Assembly: GCA_031291295.1 (NCBI GenBank)
Contig: JARLJI010000102.1
Span: forward strand, 88,591 to 152,590
Length of the DNA: 64,000 nt
Source: Rhodoferax sp.
GTDB taxonomy: Bacteria; Pseudomonadota; Gammaproteobacteria; Burkholderiales; Burkholderiaceae_C
Direction: 5' to 3'
A program made the translations under genes and the position numbers. Of this stretch, positions 15,356 to 24,079 are shown in pieces. Below the pieces are notes generated by a model. It ran no database searches and was not told the origin of the DNA. It was given only the letters and a program-made list of their open reading frames with translations. Position 1 is the first letter of the stretch. Each line of letters starts with the position of its first letter.

Positions 15356-16948
15356 TCAACGGGCGGCATCGGCGGCGCCGTCCCAGAGCCGCGCATGCTC
15401 CTTGCGCAGCAGGTTCTTCTGGACCTTGCCGGTAGCCGTGGCCGGCAGTGTGGTCACGAAACGCACCGCCTTGGGCACTTCAAACGTGCCCAGGCGGGGG
15501 CGGCAGTGCTCGATAATGGCCGCCTCGTCGCAGGTGGCGCCGGGCTTGCGCACGACGAAGGCGCACACGGCCTCGCTCCAGTGCGGGTGCGGCAGCCCGA
15601 GCACGGCCACGCCGGCCACGTCCGGGTGCGCCAGGATGACGGCCTCGACCTTGACGCTGGCGACGTTCTCGCCGCCGGTCTTGATCATGTCCTTCTTGCG
15701 GTCGAGGAACAGCATCTGCCCGCCATCGTCGAACATGCCAAGGTCACCCGTGTGGTGCCAGCCGTATTTTTGTGCCTCTGCAGTGGCCTGCGGGTCCTTG
15801 AAATAGCCCAGCATCACATTGGGGCCGCGGTGCACGATCTCGCCGACTTCGCCCGGGGGCAGCAGGCGGCCCGTGTCGTCCATGATGGCGGCTTCGCAGG
15901 CCACGCCGCAGGTGCCCCAGTAGTTGGCGTCGCGCTGCGGGTTCTCCACCGCCCGAAAGCTCATGGTGGCCGGGTAAACCTCGGTCTGCCCCGTGGCCAG
16001 CATGATGTTGTGCGTCATTTTTTCGCAAATTTTCTGGATCAGCGGGCGCGGCATCGGCGCCATGGCGTAGATGCACAGCCGCATGGCAGAGTAGTCGGGC
16101 GTGGCATACGTGGTGTCGGCCAGCAGCGCCGTGTACATCATGGGCAGTCCCACGAACACCGTCACTTTTTCTTCAGTGACCAGGCGCGCCACTTCGCCGG
16201 GCACAAACGCGCGGGCCAGCACCACGCTGGCGCCGATGGCGCAGGCGCTGGCGGCCATCACGTGCTGCGCGCAATGGAACAGCGGCAGCAAGCCGGTGAA
16301 CACATCATTGGGCGTCATCGCGAAATCCGCCAGATTGCCGACGATCGCACTGTAGGCCGAGGCGTGCGAATGCACCACGCCCTTGGGGTGTCCGGTGGTG
16401 CCGCTGGTGTACATGATGAGCGCCGGCTGCTGCCCGTCGATGTCGATCTCCGGCAGGCTCGTGGCGCGCCCCTGCAGCGCCTGCTGCAGCGAAGTGCCGC
16501 CGGCAGCCCCCGCCGTGGCCATGGTCAAAATGAGCGGCACGGCCAGCGCGTCCAGCACGCTCGCCATGCCCGGCTGCGCCCGAATGGCCTCGTCGACGAC
16601 GACGCAGCTCACCTCGGCGTGGCGCAGCACGTAGTCGATGGCTTGCGGCTCCAGTTTGATGTTGACGGGCACCCAGACGTTGCCGGATTTGTGGATGCCG
16701 TTGATCGCCACCAGCATGTTGGCCGAATTGGCGCACAGCATGCCGATCTGCCGGCCGCTGCCCACGCTCTGCAGCAGGTGGTGCGCGAACTGAGAGCTGC
16801 GCGCATCCAGTTCGGTGTAGTTCAGACGCACGTCACCGTCCACCACAGCGTTGCGCGCGCCGTATTTTTGTGCGGTGCGGTGCACCAGATCGCCCAGGGC
16901 GATGCGGCGGATGCGCCGGGCCTCGGCTGAAACGGGCATGTCGATCAT
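15356..16948 (-). CDS. AMP-forming acyl-CoA synthetase (AtuH-like)
   Basis: 530 residues of the ANL superfamily: P-loop YTSGTTGHPKGV, LATGQTEVY adenylate motif, HTGDLGMFDDGGQM with the catalytic Asp, hinge LDRKKDMIKTGGENV and C-terminal lysine in TATGKVQKNLLRK. It activates a carboxylic acid to its CoA ester. In this cluster the likely substrate is a terpenoid acid such as citronellate or geranate, by analogy with AtuH. The GENVAS motif after the hinge is intact, so it should be active. Sits 58 bases after an acyl-CoA dehydrogenase gene and 28 bases before the enoyl-CoA hydratase gene. Confidence 0.88.
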   Translation of the reverse strand: MIDMPVSAEARRIRRIALGDLVHRTAQKYGARNAVVDGDVRLNYTELDARSSQFAHHLLQSVGSGRQIGMLCANSANMLVAINGIHKSGNVWVPVNIKLEPQAIDYVLRHAEVSCVVVDEAIRAQPGMASVLDALAVPLILTMATAGAAGGTSLQQALQGRATSLPEIDIDGQQPALIMYTSGTTGHPKGVVHSHASAYSAIVGNLADFAMTPNDVFTGLLPLFHCAQHVMAASACAIGASVVLARAFVPGEVARLVTEEKVTVFVGLPMMYTALLADTTYATPDYSAMRLCIYAMAPMPRPLIQKICEKMTHNIMLATGQTEVYPATMSFRAVENPQRDANYWGTCGVACEAAIMDDTGRLLPPGEVGEIVHRGPNVMLGYFKDPQATAEAQKYGWHHTGDLGMFDDGGQMLFLDRKKDMIKTGGENVASVKVEAVILAHPDVAGVAVLGLPHPHWSEAVCAFVVRKPGATCDEAAIIEHCRPRLGTFEVPKAVRFVTTLPATATGKVQKNLLRKEHARLWDGAADAAR

Positions 16949-17006
16949 TTTGGGGTCTCCTCGAAGTTGAGCGGCGTAAAAACAGACTTCATTGCGGCAG
17001 CGGCCA

Positions 17007-18260
17007 TCACAGCCCCCACTGGCGCGCGGCCAGATCTTTCATGATGTCCTCGGCGCCGCCGCCGATCATCATGACCTTGACCTCGCGGTAGAGGCGCTCG
17101 CTGACGGTGCCGCGCATGAAGCCCATGCCGCCCAGGATCTGCACCGCCTGGTCTGCGCAGAACTGCATGGTTTGGGTCGCGTGATTTTTGAGTACACAGA
17201 CCTGCGCGACCCAGTCCGGACTGGTATCGCCTGCATCGGCGCGGGCGGCCAGCGCCTCCAGCCACGCGGCGGTGGAATGGATGCGCATCTGCATATCGAC
17301 CAGCTTGTGGCGCACCGCCTGATGGCCCACCAGCGCTGTGCCAAAGGTCTTGCGCTGGCGCGCCCAGGCAAGCGCCTCGTCGAAGCAGGCCCGGCTGAAG
17401 CCCAGCGCGGCGGCGGCCATGCCGAAGCGCTCGCCGTTGAAGTTGCTCATGATGATGCGAAAGCCCGCGCCCTCCTCGCCCAGCAGGTAGCGCGCTGGCA
17501 CGCGCACGCCATCAAAGCGCAGGTGCGCGGTGTCGGAGCACAGCCAGCCCATCTTGTCCAACCGGCTGCGCGACAGGCCCGCGCTCGTGCCAGGCACCAG
17601 CAGCATCGAGATACCGGACGCGCCTTTGCTGCCGGCGCCACCGCCGGGCCGCCCCAAGGCGGCGCCAGCCCCCTCGGGGGGCAGCGCACCATGCGAAGCA
17701 GGAAGCGTGGGGGCACCCATTTCGCCCGTGCGCACGGCCACGGTGATCCAGTCGGCGCGCATGCCCGACGTGATGAAGACCTTTTCGCCATCGATCACGT
17801 AGTCGTCGCCGTCACGCCGCGCCGTGGTACGCAGCGCTGCCACGTCGGAGCCGCCGCCGGGCTCGGTGATGGCCAGCGCGGCAATCTGCTCGCCCGCCAG
17901 CACCGGCGGAATCACCTCGCGCCGCACCGCCTCGCTGCCATACGCCAGCACCGGCGGCAGGCCGATGTTGTGCGACAGCAGGCTGGCCAGTACGCCGCCG
18001 CTGGCGCCAAAGTGGCACAGCGCCACCCACATATCCATGCGCAGGGCGTAGGGCGCGGGCGTGCCGCCGTAGGCTTCGGGGTAGCCCAGGCCGAGCAGGC
18101 CCAGTTCGCCGGCGCGGCGGTACAGGCTGCGCGGGAATTCGCCGGCCTCGTCCCATGCGGTGACGTGGGGCGCGATCTCGCTGCGGGCGAAGCGCTCGAC
18201 CGTGTCGGTCAGCGCCGCGCGGTCGGCCTGGAGTTCACTGGATACGGTTTGCTGTGTCAT
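17007..18260 (-). CDS. Acyl-CoA dehydrogenase with in-frame repeat insertion
   Basis: 417 residues of the FAD-dependent ACAD family: ALAITEPGGGSDVA (FAD/substrate), DKMGWLCSDTAHLRFD, QFCADQAVQILGGMGFMRG and VMMIGGGAEDIM near the end. Normal relatives run directly from VRTG to GISMLLV; here ~30 residues rich in Ala/Gly/Pro (MGAPTLPASHGALPPEGAG and following) intervene. They are encoded by a palindromic repeat at 17641-17713, in a surface loop after the first beta domain. The start overlaps the biotin carboxylase stop (ATGA). It is the second ACAD in the cluster, so it may act on a later or different acyl-CoA than the one at 20285. Confidence 0.9.
   Translation of the reverse strand: MTQQTVSSELQADRAALTDTVERFARSEIAPHVTAWDEAGEFPRSLYRRAGELGLLGLGYPEAYGGTPAPYALRMDMWVALCHFGASGGVLASLLSHNIGLPPVLAYGSEAVRREVIPPVLAGEQIAALAITEPGGGSDVAALRTTARRDGDDYVIDGEKVFITSGMRADWITVAVRTGEMGAPTLPASHGALPPEGAGAALGRPGGGAGSKGASGISMLLVPGTSAGLSRSRLDKMGWLCSDTAHLRFDGVRVPARYLLGEEGAGFRIIMSNFNGERFGMAAAALGFSRACFDEALAWARQRKTFGTALVGHQAVRHKLVDMQMRIHSTAAWLEALAARADAGDTSPDWVAQVCVLKNHATQTMQFCADQAVQILGGMGFMRGTVSERLYREVKVMMIGGGAEDIMKDLAARQWGL
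17641..17713 (-). repeat. Palindromic repeat (family B) in frame inside an acyl-CoA dehydrogenase gene
   Basis: On the minus strand it reads GCCCCCACGCTTCC, GCTTCGC, GCTGCCCCCCGAGGGGGC and TTGGGGCGGCCCGGCGG. It contains the hairpin CCCCCGAGGGGG and the near-palindrome GGCGCCGCCTTGGGGCGGC. I recognise this layout as a common intergenic repeat of Comamonadaceae genomes (recalled). Here it encodes about 25 extra residues without breaking the frame. Confidence 0.75.
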
Positions 18261-20272
18261 GCGCGTGCCTCCCCGGTGGCGGCTGGCATGAGCGCCGCAA
18301 AGCGCACCAGCACCTGGCCGGGCGCGACCTGCTGGCCGGGGCTGACCAGCACCTCGGCCACAGTGGCGGCGACTGCGCCGGCCAGGCTGTGCTCCAGCTT
18401 CATCGATTCGATCACCACGGCCGTGTCGCCCGCGGCCAGCGTCTGGCCCGCCACGGCGAGCACCTGCACCACGCGGCCGTTGAAGGGCGCACGCAGTTCC
18501 GTGGCGCCCGCGCCCGCGCCGGCACGCGCGGCCGGGAGCAGCGAAACATCTTCCAGCCACCAGTCCACCGTACCGGCTTGCAGATGCCAGCGCCGGCCGC
18601 CCGCGTGCGCCACGCGCACGCGGCGCGCCAAACCGTCCTGCACGCATTGCACGGCGCCATCGGGCAGGCGCGTGAGCTGCATATGCCGGGCCGGCGGCGC
18701 CTGCGGGCCCAGCGGCTGAACTTGCAGGCGGCCCGCGCCCAGTTCCTGCACCGCCAGCGCCGTAGTGGTGTCGCGATGGCGCAGCCGCAGCGGCCGCGGA
18801 AACGCGCAGGGCAAGCCCTGTCTCACCATATTTTGATTAAAAACAGCTGCCAGCCCGCATGCATCATGCGCGTGAAGCTCCTTTTTTTGTAGCGCATCGC
18901 GCACCGCATCGGCCTCGCCGGCGAGGAAGGAGATCAGCGCCTGTCCCGCGCGGAACTGCGGGTGCGCCAGGCACTCGGCCAGAAAGGCGCGATTCGTCGG
19001 CAAGCCGAGCAATTCGGTCTGCCCGAGCGCCTGCAACAACGCGTCGATGGCAGCCTCGCGCGTGGCGGCATGCACGATGAGCTTGCCCAGCATGGCGTCG
19101 TAGTACGGCGTGACCTCCTGGCCGCGCTCGATCGCGTGGTCGAAGCGCAGCGTGGGGCGGGCATCTGCACTCAACGGTGCGACAGCAAATGCACTGGCGG
19201 CAGGCGCGGCAAAGTGCAGCACGCGTCCCGTGTGCGGCGTGAAGCGCTCGTCCTCGGCGCACAGGCGCACCTCGATCGCATGGCCCTGCAGCCGCACCTC
19301 GTGCTGCGCCAGCGGCAGCGGCTCGCCGCGCGCCACGCGGATTTGCCACTCGACCAGATCCAGCCCTGTGAGCGCTTCGGTCACCGGGTGTTCGACCTGC
19401 AGCCGGGTGTTCATCTCCATCAGATAGAAATCTTTTCCCTCCAGCAAAAACTCCACCGTGCCCGCGCCCACGTAGCCGGCGCCTTGGGCCAGCGCCACGG
19501 CGCAGGCGCCCATGCGCTCGCGCAGGGCGGCGTCCACCGCCGGGCTGGGGCTTTCCTCGATGATTTTCTGGTGGCGCCGCTGCACCGAGCAGTCGCGCTC
19601 GCCCAGATGGATGCAATGGCCGTGCGTGTCGGCAAACACCTGCACCTCGACATGGCGCGGATGCAAGAGCGCGCGCTCGATCAGCAGCTCGCCATTGCCA
19701 AAGCCGGCCAGCGCCTCGGAGCACGCACTGGCCAGCGCGGCGGGCAACTGCGCGGCATCCGCTACCTGCCGCATGCCGCGCCCGCCGCCGCCCGCCACGG
19801 CCTTGACCATGACGGGGTAGCCGACGCGCGCAGCCTCGCTCACAAAGCGCTCTTCGCTCTGGTCCTCGCCCGCGTAGCCCGGCAGGCAGGGCACGCCCTG
19901 CGCCGCGGCCAGCGCCTTGGCCGCCGACTTGCTGCCCAGCGCGCGGATGGCGGCGGGCGGCGGGCCAATCCAGCACAGGCCGGCGTCCTGCACGGCCTGG
20001 GCAAAGCGCGCGTCCTCGCTCAAAAAACCATAGCCGGGATGGATGGCGTCGGCGCCGGTGGCGCGCGCGGCCTCCAGCAGCCGCTCCACGCGCAGGTAGC
20101 TCTCGGCCGAGGTGGTGCCGCCCAGCGCAAAGGCCAGCGTGGCCTCGCGCACATGCAGCGCCTGCGCGTCGGGTTCGGCATACACCGCCACGGTCTCGAT
20201 GCCCATGGCATGCGCCGTGCGGATGACGCGCCGGGCGATCTCGCCGCGATTGGCAATCAGGATTCTTTTCAT
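18257..20272 (-). CDS. atuF: Biotin-dependent acyl-CoA carboxylase alpha subunit (AtuF-like)
   Basis: 671 residues: biotin carboxylase domain (~1-450; ILIANRGEIARRVIRTAH start, ATP-grasp GGGGRGMRQV, EMNTRLQVEHPVTE) and a C-terminal biotinyl carrier domain with VVIESMKLEH; the biotin Lys is in ESMK where EAMK is usual. It carboxylates biotin using ATP and bicarbonate for the partner carboxyltransferase. With the neighbours it fits geranyl-CoA carboxylase (AtuC/AtuF); methylcrotonyl-CoA carboxylase is the alternative. Residues ~460-481 (LQKKELHAHDACGLAAVFNQ) coincide with a family A repeat between the two domains. It starts 12 bases after the preceding ACAD gene. Confidence 0.9.
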   Translation of the reverse strand: MKRILIANRGEIARRVIRTAHAMGIETVAVYAEPDAQALHVREATLAFALGGTTSAESYLRVERLLEAARATGADAIHPGYGFLSEDARFAQAVQDAGLCWIGPPPAAIRALGSKSAAKALAAAQGVPCLPGYAGEDQSEERFVSEAARVGYPVMVKAVAGGGGRGMRQVADAAQLPAALASACSEALAGFGNGELLIERALLHPRHVEVQVFADTHGHCIHLGERDCSVQRRHQKIIEESPSPAVDAALRERMGACAVALAQGAGYVGAGTVEFLLEGKDFYLMEMNTRLQVEHPVTEALTGLDLVEWQIRVARGEPLPLAQHEVRLQGHAIEVRLCAEDERFTPHTGRVLHFAAPAASAFAVAPLSADARPTLRFDHAIERGQEVTPYYDAMLGKLIVHAATREAAIDALLQALGQTELLGLPTNRAFLAECLAHPQFRAGQALISFLAGEADAVRDALQKKELHAHDACGLAAVFNQNMVRQGLPCAFPRPLRLRHRDTTTALAVQELGAGRLQVQPLGPQAPPARHMQLTRLPDGAVQCVQDGLARRVRVAHAGGRRWHLQAGTVDWWLEDVSLLPAARAGAGAGATELRAPFNGRVVQVLAVAGQTLAAGDTAVVIESMKLEHSLAGAVAATVAEVLVSPGQQVAPGQVLVRFAALMPAATGEARA
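18829..18893 (-). repeat. Family A repeat in frame inside the biotin carboxylase gene
   Basis: On the minus strand it starts GCTACAAAAAAAGGAGC and ends GCTGTTTTTAATCAAAAT, the same block order as the mutS copy (GCTACAAAAATCAGAGC ... TTTTGACTCAAATTT). The two copies even encode similar peptides (LQKKEL and LQKSEL). It is located in the variable linker between the biotin carboxylase and carrier domains. Confidence 0.65.
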
Positions 20273-20284
20273 GCGCGCGCTCGA

Positions 20285-21463
20285 TCAGGCGCCGTGCCGT
20301 TTGGCGATGCCCATGGTCTTGGCGATGATGCCCATCATCACCTCGTCGGCGCCGCCGCCAATCGAGCCCAGGCGGCCGTCGCGGAACAGGCGCGAGGCGC
20401 GGTTCTCCCAGGTGAAGCCCATGCCGCCCCAGAACTGCAGGCAGGTGTCGGCGACGATGCGGTTCAGCCGGCCGGCCTTGAGCTTGGCCATGCTGGCCAG
20501 CTGCAGCACGTCCTGGCCCTGCACATACAGATCGCAAGCGCTCCAGGTCAGCGCGCGCAGCGCCTCCACTTCAGTTTGCAGCTCGGCCAGCTTGAACTGC
20601 ACCCATTGCTGGTCGGCCAGCGTGGCGCCGAACATCTTGCGTTCCTGCGCCCATTCGATCGTGGCCCGGATGCACTGGTCCAGCGACACCAGGCAGCTCG
20701 CGCCCGCCCACAGGCGCTCCTCCTGGAACTGCTGCATCTGGTAGATGAAGCCCTGGCCTTCCTGGCCGATCAGGTTGCGCTGCGGCACGCGCACCTCGTC
20801 GAAATAGATCAGCCCGGTGTCGCTGCTGTTCATGCCGATCTTGCGGATCTTCTGCGCCACCTCGATGCCCTTCGTGAGCTTGCCGTTCGGGCCGTCGCGC
20901 ATGGGCACCATCACCAGGCTCTTGTTCTTGTGCACGGGGCCGTCGCTGGTGTTGACCAGCATGCACATCCAGTCGGCCTGCAGGCTGTTGGTGATCCACA
21001 TTTTCTGGCCGCTGATGACATAGTCGTCGCCATCCTTGCGCGCATGGCTCTTGATTCCGGCCACGTCGCTGCCCGCGCCCGGCTCGGAGACGCCGATGCA
21101 GCCCACCATGTCGCCGCGAATAGCCGGCGCCAGGAACTCGCGGCGCAGTTCGTCGCTGCCAAAGCGCGCCAGGGCGGGTGTGCACATGTCGGTCTGCACG
21201 CCAATCGCCATGGGCACTCCGCCGCAGGTGGTGTGGCCCAGCGCCTCGGCCATGGCCAGGCCGTAGGAGTAGTCGAGCCCGGCGCCGCCAAAGGCCTCGG
21301 GCTTGGTCAGGCCCAGCATGCCCAAATCACCGAGCTTCTTGAAGACCTCGTGCGCGGGGAAGATGCCGGCCTCTTCCCATTCGTCCACATGAGGGTTGAT
21401 CTCCTGCTCGATGAAGCGCTGCAGGGTTTTCTGGATTTCGCGGTGTTCGTGCGTGAATTGCAT
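20285..21463 (-). CDS. atuD: Acyl-CoA dehydrogenase (citronellyl-CoA dehydrogenase AtuD-like)
   Basis: 392 residues. ACAD family with GCIGVSEPGAGSDVA, IRKIGMNSSDTGLIYFDEV, LQFWGGMGFTWENRASR and SIGGGADEVMM. It introduces a double bond into an acyl-CoA, passing electrons to electron-transfer flavoprotein. In Pseudomonas atu clusters AtuD oxidises citronellyl-CoA to geranyl-CoA, which is then carboxylated. Here it sits exactly between the two carboxylase genes. The start at 21463 (MQFTHEHREIQ) is chosen because upstream codons are not family-like and GGAG lies just before the ATG. Specificity is inferred from position. Confidence 0.87.
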   Translation of the reverse strand: MQFTHEHREIQKTLQRFIEQEINPHVDEWEEAGIFPAHEVFKKLGDLGMLGLTKPEAFGGAGLDYSYGLAMAEALGHTTCGGVPMAIGVQTDMCTPALARFGSDELRREFLAPAIRGDMVGCIGVSEPGAGSDVAGIKSHARKDGDDYVISGQKMWITNSLQADWMCMLVNTSDGPVHKNKSLVMVPMRDGPNGKLTKGIEVAQKIRKIGMNSSDTGLIYFDEVRVPQRNLIGQEGQGFIYQMQQFQEERLWAGASCLVSLDQCIRATIEWAQERKMFGATLADQQWVQFKLAELQTEVEALRALTWSACDLYVQGQDVLQLASMAKLKAGRLNRIVADTCLQFWGGMGFTWENRASRLFRDGRLGSIGGGADEVMMGIIAKTMGIAKRHGA

Positions 21464-21521
21464 CGTGTGTCTCCGGAGTGGTGGGGCTGAAATCAGGAAC
21501 CGAATGGGGATCGGGCGGCGG

Positions 21522-23171
21522 CTACATCCTCGCCACGCCAAACTGCATCGGGCGCAGGGTGCGGGCCTCGGCCTCGGCGCACATGTCCAGGCACTGGCGC
21601 AGCACGTCGCGCGTGTCGCGCGGGTCAATCACGCCGTCGTCCAGCAGCAGGCCGCTGGTAGTGGCCACGTCGGCCTGGGCCTCGAACATCTGCACGATGC
21701 GCTCAAACTGCGCCCTGGATTTTTCGGGATCGGGCGCAAGGCCTTTGCGCTTTAGGGCCGCGTCATTCACGATCTCCATGGTGCGCGCGGCCTGCTCGGC
21801 GCCCATGACGGACGTGCGCGCGCTGGGCCAGCTGAACAAAAAGCGCGGCGCATAACCGCGCCCGCACATGCCGTAGTTGCCGGCACCAAAACTGGCGCCG
21901 CACTGGATGGTGATCTGCGGCACGGTGGCATTGGTCACGGCCTGGATCATCTTGCTGCCGTGCTTGATCATGCCGCCCTGCTCGGCGTCCTTGCCGACCA
22001 TGTAGCCAGTAGTGTTCTGCAGGTAGATGAGGGGCTGGCCGCGCTGGCACATCCACTGGATGAAATGCGTGGCCTTGTTGGCGCCGGCCACGTCGATGGG
22101 CCCGTTGTTGCTGATGAACGCCACCGCATGGCCGGCCACACGGGCCTGTACGCACAGCGTTTGCGCGCCGTACAGCGGCTTGAATTCGAGCAGGTCCGAG
22201 TCGTCGACCAGGCGCGCGATGACCTCGCGCATGTCCACCGGCTCGCGGTGGTGCGGGGGCATCAGGCCGAGCAATTCGTCGGCATCGAATCTCGGACTGT
22301 CATGCCGGGCTTGACCCGGCATCCACGGTGACGCGCTTTCAACGGTGGATTCCCGCCTGCGCGGGAATGACAACTTCTCAACAACCTCCCGTGCAATTCC
22401 CAACGCCTGCCGGTCATCCTCCGCCAGGTACTCGCCCAGGCCCGAGATAGTCGTGTGCATCTCGGCGCCGCCCAGCTCTTCCTCGGTCGCGACCTCGCCG
22501 GTGGCGGCCATGAGCAGCGGCGGCCCCGCCAGGAAGGCGCGCGAGCGGCCGCGCACCATGATGACCACGTCCGACAGCCCCGGCATGTAGGCGCCACCCG
22601 CGGTGCCCGAGCCGTGCTGCACCGTGATCACCGGAATGCCCGCGGCGGACAGGCGCGCGAGGTTGCGAAACAGCGCGCCGCCGTGCACGAAGCCCTCGAC
22701 GCGGTAGCGCATCAGGTTGGCGCCAGCGCTCTCGACCAGGTGAATGAAGGGCAGCTTGTTCTGCAGCGCGATCTCCTGCACGCGCAGGATCTTGTCCAGA
22801 CCCATGGGCTGGATCGCACCCGCCTCGATGCCCGAATCGCTCGCGACGACCATGCAGCGCACGCCGCTCACGAAGCCGATGCCCGCGAGCACGCCGCCGC
22901 CCGGCACCGACAGCGCCGGGTCCTTGTGGTCGTGCAGAAAGCCCGCCAGGGAACACAGCGGCAGCCATGGGCTGCCCGGGTCGAGCAGCAGGGCCACACG
23001 CTCGCGCGGCAGCAACTGGCCGCGCTTGTCGAACACGGGTTTTGATTTGGCCGAGGCATGGGCGGCGCGATCTTCGAGTGCGCGCAGTGCGTCCAGCCGT
23101 TCCAGCATGGCGGCGCGGCGCTGCTGTGCGACAGGCGACTGGGGGTTCCAGCGCGATTCGAAAGCGCTCAT
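21522..23171 (-). CDS. atuC: Acyl-CoA carboxylase beta subunit / carboxyltransferase (AtuC-like)
   Basis: 549 residues with the two crotonase-like halves of a carboxyltransferase: GGGVLAGIGFVSG and GSGTAGGAYMPGLSD in the N-half; NNGPIDVAGANKATHFIQW, NTTGYMVGKDAEQGGMIKHG and GASFGAGNYGMCGRGY in the C-half. It transfers the carboxyl group from biotin to an acyl-CoA, probably geranyl-CoA. Residues ~267-291 (SFPRRRESTVESASPW and following) are the translation of a dRS3-like palindromic repeat between the halves; normal relatives go directly to PRFDxDELLGLMP. The start overlaps the SDR stop (ATGA at 23168-23171), so the two are coupled. Confidence 0.9.
   Translation of the reverse strand: MSAFESRWNPQSPVAQQRRAAMLERLDALRALEDRAAHASAKSKPVFDKRGQLLPRERVALLLDPGSPWLPLCSLAGFLHDHKDPALSVPGGGVLAGIGFVSGVRCMVVASDSGIEAGAIQPMGLDKILRVQEIALQNKLPFIHLVESAGANLMRYRVEGFVHGGALFRNLARLSAAGIPVITVQHGSGTAGGAYMPGLSDVVIMVRGRSRAFLAGPPLLMAATGEVATEEELGGAEMHTTISGLGEYLAEDDRQALGIAREVVEKLSFPRRRESTVESASPWMPGQARHDSPRFDADELLGLMPPHHREPVDMREVIARLVDDSDLLEFKPLYGAQTLCVQARVAGHAVAFISNNGPIDVAGANKATHFIQWMCQRGQPLIYLQNTTGYMVGKDAEQGGMIKHGSKMIQAVTNATVPQITIQCGASFGAGNYGMCGRGYAPRFLFSWPSARTSVMGAEQAARTMEIVNDAALKRKGLAPDPEKSRAQFERIVQMFEAQADVATTSGLLLDDGVIDPRDTRDVLRQCLDMCAEAEARTLRPMQFGVARM
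22299..22371 (-). repeat. dRS3-like palindromic repeat (family C) in frame inside atuC
   Basis: The element has outer inverted ends GTCAT...ATGAC and two internal hairpins: GCCGGGCTTGACCCGGC and CATTCCCGCCTGCGCGGGAATG. The ATTCCC-N8-GGGAAT core is the dRS3 pattern known from Neisseria and widespread in betaproteobacteria. Translated, it gives the FPRRREST...PGQARHD peptide often met in proteobacterial proteins carrying such repeats. Confidence 0.85.
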
Positions 23172-24079
23172 ACCTTGCCTCCGACCGCTGCCTTGGGCGC
23201 ATCCTGAAACACGCCCGGCACCACGGCGCGATGAAAGCCGCCGAATTCGCGGATGGCCGGGCGCTGGCACGCCTCGCCGTCCGGCAGCACAAAGGGCCAG
23301 CCCATGCGCACCTGCGGCCGCGCCCCATCTACGCGCAGCGTGTCCCCGCTGATGAAGCTGGCCGCGGGGCTGAGTAAAAAGACAATGGCCGCGGACACTT
23401 CGGCCTCATTGCCGAAGCGCCCCAGCGGCACGGTCTTGCGCATGGCGCGCAATTGTTCCGCCGCCTCGGGCGGGTAATGGTCCATGCCGCTCGACGCGAT
23501 GTAGCCCGGCGCCACCGCGTTCACGCGCACGCCGCTGCGGGCCCATTCCAGCGCCGCCGTTTCGGTCAGGCTCACCATGCCGGCGCGCGCCGCGCCGCTG
23601 TGGCCCATGCCGGGCATGGAGCCCCAGATGTCGGCCACGATATTCACGATGGCGCCGCCGTGCGCGGCCATGGCCTGGCGGTAGCATTCGCGCGCCATCA
23701 GGAAGCCGCCCGTGAGGTTGGTGTTCAGCACCGCCTCCCAGCCCTTGGCCGAGATGGCTTCGAGCGGCGTCATGTACTGCCCGCCCGCGTTGTTGACCAG
23801 GCCGTCGATGCGGCCCCGCGCGGCCATGACCGCCTGCACCAGCGCCACCACGGCGTCTTCCTGGCGGATGTCGCAGCTGTGCCAGCTGGCCTGGCCGCCA
23901 TCCAGGGCAATCTCGTCCTGCACGGCCTGCAGCTTGTCGGTATTGCGCCCGACGAGCACCATGTGGGCGCCCAGGCGCGCCAGCTCGTGCGCCGTGCAGC
24001 GGCCAATGCCCGAGCCGCCGCCCGTGACCACGATGACCTGCCCGGCAAACAGCCCGGGCGCGAAAATGGATTGATACAT
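23168..24079 (-). CDS. atuB: SDR-family oxidoreductase (AtuB-like)
   Basis: 303 residues of the short-chain dehydrogenase/reductase fold: VVTGGGSGIGRCTAHELARLG (NAD(P) binding), LVNNAGGQYMTP, and a catalytic region with GHSGAARAGMVSLTETAALEW. The usual Tyr of the YxxxK motif is replaced: the aligned stretch reads HSGAARAG instead of YxxxK, as in 2,4-dienoyl-CoA reductase-like SDRs. The gene order (tetR then SDR) matches atuR-atuB. The start at 24079 shares one base with the tetR stop (TGATG), so the genes are coupled. The exact reaction is unknown. Confidence 0.85.
   Translation of the reverse strand: MYQSIFAPGLFAGQVIVVTGGGSGIGRCTAHELARLGAHMVLVGRNTDKLQAVQDEIALDGGQASWHSCDIRQEDAVVALVQAVMAARGRIDGLVNNAGGQYMTPLEAISAKGWEAVLNTNLTGGFLMARECYRQAMAAHGGAIVNIVADIWGSMPGMGHSGAARAGMVSLTETAALEWARSGVRVNAVAPGYIASSGMDHYPPEAAEQLRAMRKTVPLGRFGNEAEVSAAIVFLLSPAASFISGDTLRVDGARPQVRMGWPFVLPDGEACQRPAIREFGGFHRAVVPGVFQDAPKAAVGGKV

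Noticed and set aside
18864..20537. A long frame overlapping the biotin carboxylase on the same strand
   Set aside because: Arg/Gly-rich with no motif; the carboxylase frame has full catalytic motifs.
20285..21522. Reading the carboxylase genes as a leucine (liu) pathway
   Set aside because: AtuA, an AMP-forming ligase and AtuR-like order favour terpene use, and no hydroxymethylglutaryl-CoA lyase gene is present; leucine remains a minor alternative.
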